DNA of 9,505 nt from an uncultured Bacillus sp. (GTDB lineage Bacteria > Bacillota > Bacilli > Bacillales > DSM-1321). Made by a program: the position numbers and the translations under genes. Below the pieces are notes generated by a model. It had not been told where the DNA came from, made no database searches, and saw only the letters and a program-made list of their open reading frames with translations. The stretch is from NCBI GenBank assembly GCA_934215995.1, contig CAKQBC010000066.1, forward strand, positions 1 through 9,505. The letters run 5' to 3'. Positions 1 through 5,849 of the stretch are shown here, one piece after another; within the stretch, counting starts at the first letter, position 1; the number at the start of each line of letters is the position of its first letter.

Positions 1-1446
1 GTGGGGCTTTGCCTTCGTCAGAATGCTTGTGATGATGCCGTTTATGCACACAGATTTACCGGATCCGGTCGCACCAGCAACAAGAAGATGGGGCATCTTG
101 TTCAGTTCGGCAAGCACTGCTTCCCCAGCCACGTCCCGGCCAAGACCAATCAGCAAACGGGAATGGTTTTCCTGGGATTGTTTTGATTCAAGGACTTCAC
201 GAAGGGAAACCATTGATACTTCTGAATTCGGCACTTCAATGCCGATTGCGGATTTCCCCGGAATCGGTGCTTCGATCCTGATCCCCTTGGCTGCCAGTGC
301 AAGCGCAATATCATCTGCAAGGCTGACAATTTTGCTAACTTTAACTCCAACAGCCGGGTGAACTTCATATTTTGTCACCGCCGGGCCTAAGTGCACCTGT
401 GTCACTTTCGCATTGACTCCGAAGCTTTGGAAAGTCCGTTCCAATATAGCCGCGTTTTCATGGATCCGTTTGTGTTCCCTTGACTGGTCATTTTTTTTCG
501 CGGATTGCAATAGGGTTAGCGGAGGCAGCTGGTAATCATCATTCTCCATTTCCACAAAGCTCATCTGAACGGACGGCTCCGGTTCTGCAGCTTCGGATTC
601 CGCCGGTTCTGGCTGGACGTTCTCCTGCCGAATCGACACTGGATACTCCGCGATAAATTCATCATTATCGGCTGCTCCATGATCTGCGAAACTGTTTATG
701 ACAGTCGGCATCTGTTCATCAGAGGCGGATTCCGCCCCTTCTTCTTTCCGGTCCCTTTTTGTTTTCTTGGACCTTGTTGTTTTAGGCTCTTTTTCTTTTT
801 TCTTTTCCTTCCACTCCTTCATATCCTCCACAAATAATTGCCATTGCTCTGACATGAAGGCTGTAAAAAAGGACAGCACCTTCTGGAATACTCCCCCAAG
901 TGTTTTTCCTGTAAGCAGTACAACACCGATTATTATGCTGATGAATGCAGCGATTTTTGCCCCTGTTGCAGCAAACAGAAAATGGAATACCGCAAACAGG
1001 ATAGCGCCAAGCATCCCACCGCCGAGGTCATCCACACGGTCGCTTCCTGTCACATCCATCCAAAAAAGCTCCCATGTATTGCTGATTACACTTGGCCGGG
1101 CAAAACCGCCGCCCTCTGACAGAAGATTGAATAATGTCACATGGCTAAGCAGCAATATGCTCCCGATTATTAAATAAATCCCGATCAGCTGCCTTTTGAA
1201 AAAATAGGGGACAGCTCTCTGGATCATCATGTACCCGCCAAGCACCAGGACAGACAGCAGGAGGATTACACCCCATTCGCCCATAAAGAACTTTGATACA
1301 GCCGATAAGGCTTCCCCGATTGCACCCAGCCTGGCTATACCGATGGCGGCCAGTCCGATCAGAACAAGGCCTATGATTTCAAACTGGATGGTTGAAGCCA
1401 ATCCAGAGCTTTTTTTTGTTTTTTTCCTTCTCTTACGTTTTGCCAT
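1..1446 (-). CDS. spoIIIE: DNA translocase SpoIIIE (FtsK/SpoIIIE family), 3' part outside window
   Basis: ATP-driven DNA pump at the sporulation septum that moves the chromosome into the forespore. The frame is open from the ATG at 1446 to the window edge (482 codons, no stop), so the C-terminal motor and gamma domain are missing only because the window ends. Visible in order: a basic N-terminus (MAKRKRRKK); about five hydrophobic segments near residues 22-44, 58-74, 87-106, 141-162 and 165-180 (FtsK_4TM-type membrane domain); a charged Lys/Glu-rich linker near 195-310; the alpha domain ([20 protein letters not shown], then [16 protein letters not shown]); and the Walker A motif GATGSGKS at residues 458-465. 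The start follows an AGGTGAGG ribosome binding site. It lies downstream of ylzJ, as in B. subtilis, and has its own promoter candidates. The alternative, a vegetative FtsK/SftA-type paralogue, is less likely because of the gene order. Confidence 0.95.
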   Translation of the reverse strand, partial: MAKRKRRKKTKKSSGLASTIQFEIIGLVLIGLAAIGIARLGAIGEALSAVSKFFMGEWGVILLLSVLVLGGYMMIQRAVPYFFKRQLIGIYLIIGSILLLSHVTLFNLLSEGGGFARPSVISNTWELFWMDVTGSDRVDDLGGGMLGAILFAVFHFLFAATGAKIAAFISIIIGVVLLTGKTLGGVFQKVLSFFTAFMSEQWQLFVEDMKEWKEKKKEKEPKTTRSKKTKRDRKEEGAESASDEQMPTVINSFADHGAADNDEFIAEYPVSIRQENVQPEPAESEAAEPEPSVQMSFVEMENDDYQLPPLTLLQSAKKNDQSREHKRIHENAAILERTFQSFGVNAKVTQVHLGPAVTKYEVHPAVGVKVSKIVSLADDIALALAAKGIRIEAPIPGKSAIGIEVPNSEVSMVSLREVLESKQSQENHSRLLIGLGRDVAGEAVLAELNKMPHLLVAGATGSGKSVCINGIITSILTKAKPH

Positions 1447-1501
1447 TTCCTCACCTGTTTCTATGTATCTTTCTGTATATGCAAGTACCGGAATACCGAG
1501 A

Positions 1502-1521
1502 AAGCAGCCGGATGGCTGCTT
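1502..1521 (-). terminator. Hairpin in the ylzJ-spoIIIE gap (weak terminator or leader structure)
   Basis: Perfect 8-bp stem AAGCAGCC/GGCTGCTT with a 4-nt loop. On the minus strand it is followed by TCTC, so the T-run is only about three residues. It sits 136 nt after the ylzJ stop and about 55 nt before the spoIIIE start, downstream of the candidate spoIIIE promoters. It could end part of the tepA-ylzJ transcription or act as an attenuating leader hairpin of spoIIIE. The short T-run makes efficient termination doubtful. Confidence 0.4.
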
Positions 1522-1580
1522 ACAAGTCATGGTCTGCTTTTAGTAAACTTTTTTAGCAAAAAGAAAAGACTGCCATTTTC

Positions 1581-1609
1581 AGTATAACACATATGTTCCC
1601 ATTATAACA
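1581..1609 (-). promoter_or_regulatory. Two extended -10 boxes, candidate spoIIIE promoter(s)
   Basis: On the minus strand, TGTTATAAT lies at 1609-1601 and TGTTATACT at 1589-1581. Both have the TGn extension before a good SigA -10 hexamer. No convincing -35 hexamer is found at 16-18 nt upstream of either, which is tolerated for extended -10 promoters. They lie between the ylzJ stop (1658) and the spoIIIE start (1446), so transcripts would carry a leader of roughly 130-150 nt. Inference from consensus only. Confidence 0.5.
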
Positions 1610-1657
1610 TGAGTCCCGTAAGGTTTCTCCAGGTGCCGGCTAGGGATGGATGCCTCT

Positions 1658-1864
1658 TCAAAAAAGATGTGTGCCGGGACGGAACTCATCATTCAAATAG
1701 TCGAAAGGGTTGGTGCTATCAATTTTGATGATGCGATAGCCTTGATTTTCTGTGCGCTCGGCTGTCACCAAAACCCCTTTGTAATAAAAGTTCTCTACTT
1801 GCGGCGCGGATTCCTGCACTGCCGGAAAAATCCATTCATGAGGAGTGATTGTATACAAAATCAT
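1658..1864 (-). CDS. ylzJ: YlzJ-like small protein
   Basis: A 68-residue protein of unknown function beginning [11 protein letters not shown] and ending RPGTHLF. Size, sequence style and position between tepA and spoIIIE match the YlzJ-like family of Bacillaceae. No signal peptide, membrane segment or catalytic motif is visible. It is acidic to neutral, with a conserved-looking YYKGVLV segment at 27-33 and a D-S-T-N-P-F-D-Y-L motif near 49-57. Its ATG overlaps the tepA stop by 4 nt (ATGA, 1861-1864), so translation is probably coupled to tepA; its own ribosome binding site is weak (AGGATG). The coupling suggests a role with TepA, but no function is claimed. Confidence 0.85.
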   Translation of the reverse strand: MILYTITPHEWIFPAVQESAPQVENFYYKGVLVTAERTENQGYRIIKIDSTNPFDYLNDEFRPGTHLF

Positions 1865-2604
1865 TGGAGCATCCTGCTTTCTGAATCGCCGGCATCTGTG
1901 CCTTTTCGTTCCTGAATGAGTGCATTCAATTTCTTCAGCGCTTCCCCGATGCCTCCGACACCATCAATCAAGCCGCATTCGACTGCATCCTTGCCGACGA
2001 TGTTGGTACCGATGTCCCTTGTCAGATTCCCCTTCGCAAACATAAGATCCTTAAATGTCTCCTCAGATATGCTGCTGTGCTTTGTCACAAAATGAATGAC
2101 CCTATCCTGCATCTTATCCAGATATTCGAATGTTTGGGGAACCCCGATTACAAGGCCTGTAAGGCGGATCGGATGTATGGTCATCGTGGCTGTTTCGGCT
2201 ATGAAACTATATGTGCAGCTTACGGCGATCGGTACACCGATTGAATGGCCTCCCCCAAGCACTATTGAGACTGTCGGCTTAGAAAGGGATGCAAGCATTT
2301 CAGCGATCGCCAAACCCGCTTCCACGTCACCGCCGACTGTATTTAGAATGACTAGTAGCCCCTCAATCTTAGGGTTTTGTTCTATCGCAACAATCTGTGG
2401 TATCACATGTTCGTATTTGGTTGTTTTATTTTGCGGCGGCAATTGCATATGGCCCTCTATCTGGCCGATAATCGTCAGGCAGTGTATGCTCGTGTCAGAC
2501 ATTTGCGGAATGGATGTTTGGCCCAGCTGCTGGATTTTATCTATGATGGAAGGTGTTTTTTGTTCACCTTGCTGCTGTTCTTTCGTGCTGCCATCCTGGT
2601 TCAT
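1861..2604 (-). CDS. tepA: TepA, ClpP-like serine protease (translocation-enhancing protein family)
   Basis: A 247-residue ClpP-fold protein. The N-terminal 35 residues are polar and Gln-rich, and the ClpP/crotonase-like core follows. The strand-turn [11 protein letters not shown] (about 87-97) supplies the oxyanion region, GGGHSIGVP carries the probable nucleophile Ser121, and TIHPIRLTG carries the probable base His144. No N-terminal signal is present, so it is cytosolic or peripheral. In B. subtilis this family was first linked to protein export and later to SASP degradation in outgrowing spores; that is family knowledge, not seen here. Start choice: the ATG at 2610 is only 2 nt from the AAAAGGGG box, while the ATG at 2604 is 8 nt away, so 2604 is preferred. 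It is coupled to ylzJ by ATGA and separated from rnjB by a terminator. Confidence 0.93.
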   Translation of the reverse strand: MNQDGSTKEQQQGEQKTPSIIDKIQQLGQTSIPQMSDTSIHCLTIIGQIEGHMQLPPQNKTTKYEHVIPQIVAIEQNPKIEGLLVILNTVGGDVEAGLAIAEMLASLSKPTVSIVLGGGHSIGVPIAVSCTYSFIAETATMTIHPIRLTGLVIGVPQTFEYLDKMQDRVIHFVTKHSSISEETFKDLMFAKGNLTRDIGTNIVGKDAVECGLIDGVGGIGEALKKLNALIQERKGTDAGDSESRMLQ

Positions 2605-2612
2605 TTTCATAT

Positions 2613-2620
2613 CCCCTTTT
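2613..2620 (-). promoter_or_regulatory. Ribosome binding site that decides the tepA start
   Basis: AAAAGGGG on the minus strand. Spacing is 2 nt to the ATG at 2610 and 8 nt to the ATG at 2604. Only the second fits Bacillus initiation spacing, so TepA should begin MNQDGST rather than MKMNQDG. Confidence 0.7.
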
Positions 2621-2635
2621 CATAGTAGTACTATG

Positions 2636-2665
2636 TAGTATAAGCTTATGGACCGCTAATCATGC
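2636..2665 (-). promoter_or_regulatory. Candidate SigG-type (forespore) promoter for tepA
   Basis: On the minus strand GCATG (2665-2661) matches the SigG/SigF -35 pattern GYATR. After an 18-nt spacer TATACTA (2642-2636) matches the SigG -10 pattern CATNNTA at all fixed positions but the first. A start site near 2629 would give a leader of about 25 nt with the ribosome binding site well placed. The same -10 also reads as TATACT for SigA, but no SigA -35 lies at the right distance. Consensus matching only. Confidence 0.4.
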
Positions 2666-2741
2666 GGATGGGAAAAACCAAACAGCACTTCAGGCATCCC
2701 GATTCTATCGCAAACCAGCTGACGGTACCCTGGATAATAGC

Positions 2742-2772
2742 AAAAGAGGCTAGGGTGCAATACCTTAGCCTC
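2742..2772 (-). terminator. Intrinsic terminator of rnjB
   Basis: An 11-bp stem (GAGGCTAAGGT pairing ACCCTAGCCTC on the minus strand, one G-U pair) with a 5-nt loop, followed directly by TTTTGC. It lies about 60 nt after the rnjB stop and before the tepA promoter region, so it separates rnjB from tepA-ylzJ. Confidence 0.85.
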
Positions 2773-2832
2773 AGTTCATTGAACCAATTAATTTATGCGG
2801 GAGCTTGTCCTGCTGATTGTTGTTTCTCTTTA

Positions 2833-4500
2833 TTAATACTCCATGATGATCGGCATAATCATCGGTCTTCTTTTCGTCACTTCATATAAGTGGGAATGCA
2901 AAGACTCACGTATGTTCTGTTTAAGGCTCGACCAGTCAAAATGCTCGGAATTCACGTTCTTTTCGACCGTTTCCTTGACCAGGGCCACAGATTTGTCCAT
3001 GAGCTTTTCTGATTCCCTCACATAGACAAACCCGCGTGAAATAATTTCCGGACCTGCGATGATTGATTTAGTGGCACGATCAAGCGTCACTACGACAATC
3101 AAGATGCCATCCTGTGATAAAAGGCGGCGGTCTCGAAGCACTATATTCCCAACATCGCCGATGCCGCTTCCGTCTATCAGAATATTGCCTGCAGTCACCT
3201 TTGATGTGGAGCGAATGCGATTTTCTACAATTTCAACTACTTCCCCATTTTCCGCTATCATAATATGGTCTTCGGGAATACCGCATTGCTTCGCCACTTT
3301 TGCATGAGATCTGAGCATGCGGTATTCACCATGTACCGGCATTATATATTCAGGCTTCAAAAGATTGATCATCATCTTCAGTTCTTCCTGGCTGCCATGC
3401 CCGCCAACGTATAATGCTTTATTTCCGTACGCAACATTAGCCCCGGCACGGTATAGCTGATCGATGGCGCGGGACATATTAAGCTCTCCTCCACGCACTG
3501 GGAGTGCTGCGATGACAACTGCGTCGTCCTCCTGAAGCTGCACTTGCCTTTGGTTGCCTCTCGCAAGCTTTTCCATAGCGGAAATAGGCTCGCCTTTTGC
3601 TCCTGAAATCAGGATCACCAGTTCATGGTTTTTATATTTTCCTGCATCCTGAATCGGAATAACGACATCTTCTTCGACATGCAAATTGCCTGTTTGCAGG
3701 CTGATATCGAAAATCTGGCGTATTTCATTACCTACGATAATTACCTTTCGGTTGCTTTTGTAAGCTGCATTTACAGTATGCTGGATTGTATTGATGTTTG
3801 AAGCGAAAGTTGTGATGATGACACGGCCGGTTGAACGCTTCAGTGTATCAATCATGTCTTTCTCAACCGTTTCTTCTGTACCTGTATATCCTGGTTTTTC
3901 GGCGTTCGTACTGTCGGACAACAGCAGAAGCACCCCTTCTTCTCCAAGCTGCGCTATTTTCCCTATATCGGCTGCATACAGCGGCGATGCAGTTTGGTCG
4001 AATTTAAAATCGCCCGTGTACACAATGCAGCCCTGCTTCGTATGAAGGGAAATGCCCAGCGAACCGGGTATGCTGTGATTCGTTTTAAAGAATGATACTT
4101 TAATAGATTGGAATGATAATTCAGTGGTATGGTCGACAACCTGCAGATTGGCCTTCCCTTTGAATTTCACTTCCTTCAATTTTAATTTCAATAATTCAAG
4201 GCTCAGTTTCGTTCCGTAGATAGGGACGTCTATATATTTCAGAATGTAAGGCAGCGCCCCGATGTGATCTTCATGTCCATGGCTTATGAAAATGCCCTGG
4301 ATTTTTTCTTCATTCTCAGCCAGATAGGAGATATCAGGTATTACGACATCAATTCCGAGCATTTCGTCTTCCGGAAACATTAATCCAGCATCCAGGACGA
4401 AAATTTGGTCCCCTATTTCCGCTACATACATATTCTTTCCAAGCTCCCCTTGTCCGCCAAGGGCAAATACTTTTATGTTCCGATTATTTTTGTTTTTCAC
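2833..4500 (-). CDS. rnjB: Ribonuclease J2 (metallo-beta-lactamase/beta-CASP RNase)
   Basis: A 555-residue RNase J, the normal length, acting in mRNA turnover and rRNA maturation, usually in a complex with RNase J1. The metallo-beta-lactamase domain shows LDAG (36-39), the metal motif HGHEDH (74-79), His142 in NHSIPGS and Asp164 in TGDFKFD. The beta-CASP region follows, with GGHGSQEE and MPVHGEYRM (conserved histidines near 368 and 390), then the C-terminal domain ending in KRRPMIMPIIMEY. Assignment as J2 rests mainly on the position between dapA and tepA. Unlike B. subtilis J2 as I remember it, the metal-binding motif is intact, while other RNase J motifs differ (see findings). The start is GTG at 4500, 8 nt after a strong AGGAGG. 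Its own promoter and terminator suggest a single-gene transcript. Confidence 0.92.
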   Translation of the reverse strand: MKNKNNRNIKVFALGGQGELGKNMYVAEIGDQIFVLDAGLMFPEDEMLGIDVVIPDISYLAENEEKIQGIFISHGHEDHIGALPYILKYIDVPIYGTKLSLELLKLKLKEVKFKGKANLQVVDHTTELSFQSIKVSFFKTNHSIPGSLGISLHTKQGCIVYTGDFKFDQTASPLYAADIGKIAQLGEEGVLLLLSDSTNAEKPGYTGTEETVEKDMIDTLKRSTGRVIITTFASNINTIQHTVNAAYKSNRKVIIVGNEIRQIFDISLQTGNLHVEEDVVIPIQDAGKYKNHELVILISGAKGEPISAMEKLARGNQRQVQLQEDDAVVIAALPVRGGELNMSRAIDQLYRAGANVAYGNKALYVGGHGSQEELKMMINLLKPEYIMPVHGEYRMLRSHAKVAKQCGIPEDHIMIAENGEVVEIVENRIRSTSKVTAGNILIDGSGIGDVGNIVLRDRRLLSQDGILIVVVTLDRATKSIIAGPEIISRGFVYVRESEKLMDKSVALVKETVEKNVNSEHFDWSSLKQNIRESLHSHLYEVTKRRPMIMPIIMEY

Positions 4501-4550
4501 TGCATGTTCCTCCTAATTCATTAACCAACCCGTCCACATAAATTATTACC

Positions 4551-4580
4551 ATTATACCTTATGTAAAATTTATATATCAA
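4551..4580 (-). promoter_or_regulatory. SigA promoter of rnjB
   Basis: On the minus strand -35 TTGATA (4580-4575), an 18-nt spacer and a perfect -10 TATAAT (4556-4551). Transcription would start near 4545, about 45 nt before the GTG start of rnjB, in a strongly AT-rich stretch. This is the clearest vegetative promoter in the window. Confidence 0.8.
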
Positions 4581-4682
4581 CATATATAAGCATGAATACC
4601 CCTTTGCACCCAGAATATTCCTTATTTTTACAATCTTATGTATCGTCTTTTCCCTCGGCAAAACCAGGGGCGTTGCTGTCTG

Positions 4683-4707
4683 AACCGCCCGGCATCCGGC
4701 GGTTTTT
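4683..4707 (+). terminator. Terminator-shaped hairpin on the plus strand, role unclear
   Basis: A 7-bp stem AACCGCC/GGCGGTT with an 8-nt loop. On the plus strand it ends in TTTTT (4703-4707), the form of an intrinsic terminator; on the minus strand there is no T-run. No plus-strand gene precedes it. It lies between the dapA terminator and the rnjB promoter. It may block antisense transcription entering dapA, or be a remnant. Confidence 0.4.
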
Positions 4708-4719
4708 CGTGTTGCCCTT

Positions 4720-4748
4720 AAAAAAGCCAGTCATTGAATTGACTGGCT
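4720..4748 (-). terminator. Intrinsic terminator at the end of the asd-dapG-dapA operon
   Basis: A perfect 9-bp stem (AGCCAGTCA/TGACTGGCT, 6-nt loop) at 4725-4748, followed on the minus strand by a run of six T (4725-4720, the first paired in the stem). It lies about 170 nt beyond the dapA stop, upstream of the rnjB promoter. A second exact copy of the hairpin, nearer to dapA, lacks a proper T-run. Confidence 0.85.
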
Positions 4749-4896
4749 CAGACTGTTGACAAACGCTCGCATTCTTCGTTGCTTGCCCTGCTCGACTGAC
4801 AAGCGCTTTCAATCAGTCTGACGTGCAATAACAAAGAAATTACTTAAAACTTAATTTTGTCTACAAACCGAAGCCAGTCATTGAATTGACTGGCTT
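4724..4896. repeat. Duplicated palindromic terminator sequence bracketing a palindrome-rich insert
   Basis: An identical 25-bp sequence, itself a hairpin (AAGCCAGTCA, 6-nt middle, TGACTGGCT), occurs at 4724-4748 and 4871-4895, 147 bp apart. Being palindromic, the copies act as both direct and inverted terminal repeats. The copy nearer dapA is followed on the minus strand by CGGTTTGT rather than a T-run. The material between holds a second long imperfect palindrome (4748-4821), an AT-rich stretch and TTTGT-CT-ACAAA (4856-4867). No coding frame of note was found. The arrangement resembles a small non-coding dispersed element, or a local duplication of the dapA terminator. Confidence 0.6.
4748..4821. 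repeat. Long imperfect palindrome within the dapA-rnjB gap
   Basis: TCAGACTG (4748-4755) and CAGTCTGA (4814-4821) are perfect 8-bp inverted repeats. Inside them TTGA (4756-4759) can pair with TCAA (4809-4812), and AA-CGCT (4761-4767) with AGCG-TT (4802-4808), with small bulges, giving a long stem around a loop of about 35 nt. No T-run follows on either strand, so it is not a simple terminator. Confidence 0.5.
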
Positions 4897-4915
4897 TTCA
4901 GTACGTAATATGTCT

Positions 4916-5788
4916 TCAAATTTGGTTGATCAACATATTCAGCTTTTCCCGTTCCTGCGGGGACAGCGGCACTAATGGCAGCCGGACAGACCCCACATCG
5001 ATCCCTTTGTATTGAAGGGCCGTTTTAACAGGAGCCGGGCTAGGCGCAAGAAACATTCCGTTCATGACAGGAACAAGGCTCTGATGGATTTTGGCCGCCT
5101 TCCTATAGTCCCCGTTATAAAAGGCTTCAATCATTTCCTGCATTTCATTCCCGATTATATGGGAAGCCACAGAAACAACTCCATCACAGCCGATCGCCAA
5201 TGATGGAAGTGTCAGAGAATCATCTCCTGTGTAGACAGAGAAATCATCACTTGTATTGGCGATGATCTCCGTAACCGCAGAAAGGTCGCCAGAAGCTTCT
5301 TTGATCGCTACGATATTCGGGATTTCCGATAGTTTGACTGTCGTTTCAGGCGCAATGGAAGCGACTGTACGGCCTGGTACGTTATATAACATAATAGGCA
5401 AAGCCGTTTCGGATGCAATTGCCTTAAAGTGCTCGTACAAGCCTGTTCCAACATAGTTGTGTCCTAGTTTTACTGCCAAGTTTTCTGCTGTTTGTATAGC
5501 TTTTTCAGCTTTTTTTGTCAGCTCGATGCTGGCATATGTGTTGTTGCTCCCTGTTCCTGCAATAACCGGCACACGCTTATCAACAACCTTCACGACATGC
5601 TGGAAAAGAGCTACCTTTTCTTCTGTAGTCAGGGTTGGGGATTCTCCTGTTGTTCCTGAAACAACAAGTCCGTCCGAACCATTTTCCAGTAAATAATTCA
5701 CCAATTTTGTCGTTTTGACAAAATCCACATTGCCTTTATTATCAAACGGGGTTACCATCGCTGTAAGAATTTTACCAAACGTATTCAT
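4916..5788 (-). CDS. dapA: 4-hydroxy-tetrahydrodipicolinate synthase (DapA) with an atypical segment
   Basis: Condenses pyruvate with aspartate semialdehyde, the first step of the diaminopimelate/lysine branch and the source of the spore dipicolinate precursor. 290 residues, the family length; TIM barrel. Conserved residues seen: GTTGES with Thr46/Thr47, Tyr135 in LYNVPGRT, Arg140, the Schiff-base Lys163 in AIKEASGD, and YTGDDSLTLP. Odd point: residues 98-116 (5497-5441) do not resemble DapA. Where the family has a strand and loop like DAVMLVTPYYNKPSQEG, with the second catalytic-triad tyrosine (E. coli Tyr107, expected here at 109), the sequence reads TAENLAVKLGHNYVGTG. Flanks are normal and length is kept. 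Activity is therefore uncertain. The start ATG follows AAAGGAGTG at good spacing. It is the last gene of asd-dapG-dapA, 61 nt after dapG. Confidence 0.93.
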   Translation of the reverse strand: MNTFGKILTAMVTPFDNKGNVDFVKTTKLVNYLLENGSDGLVVSGTTGESPTLTTEEKVALFQHVVKVVDKRVPVIAGTGSNNTYASIELTKKAEKAIQTAENLAVKLGHNYVGTGLYEHFKAIASETALPIMLYNVPGRTVASIAPETTVKLSEIPNIVAIKEASGDLSAVTEIIANTSDDFSVYTGDDSLTLPSLAIGCDGVVSVASHIIGNEMQEMIEAFYNGDYRKAAKIHQSLVPVMNGMFLAPSPAPVKTALQYKGIDVGSVRLPLVPLSPQEREKLNMLINQI

Positions 5789-5849
5789 GTTTCCTTCACT
5801 CCTTTAATCTCTGCTGTAAGAGTGCTGTTTTAGATTGTCTTAACATTGC

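Noticed and set aside
698..1177. Long open frame on the plus strand opposite spoIIIE
   Set aside because: It is antisense to the spoIIIE membrane and linker region, has low-complexity Ser/Phe/Pro composition and no family resemblance. Other plus-strand frames opposite real genes were rejected likewise.
2633..2639. CATAGTA (minus strand) as an exact SigG -10 for tepA
   Set aside because: No GYATR-type -35 lies 17-18 nt upstream; GCATG is 25 nt away. The overlapping TATACTA fits the spacing better.
4504..4506. ATG just upstream of the rnjB GTG as an alternative start
   Set aside because: It is out of frame and meets TGA after two codons; the GTG at 4500 has the right spacing to AGGAGG and begins the RNase J sequence.
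4501..4915. A hidden small gene in the 415-nt dapA-rnjB gap
   Set aside because: No frame of useful length with a ribosome binding site was found; the region is explained by hairpins, palindromes and the rnjB promoter.
5441..5497. Compensating frameshifts or a local inversion as the cause of the odd DapA segment
   Set aside because: I read the stretch in the other two coding-strand frames and on the opposite strand; none gives a DapA-like strand or the YYNKP motif, and several contain stops. The content itself is different.
5442..5557. Eight-base repeat CCTGTTCC at 5442-5449 and 5550-5557 as a recombination footprint for the DapA segment
   Set aside because: An 8-bp match within about 100 bp is expected by chance too often, and only one boundary of the odd segment is involved.
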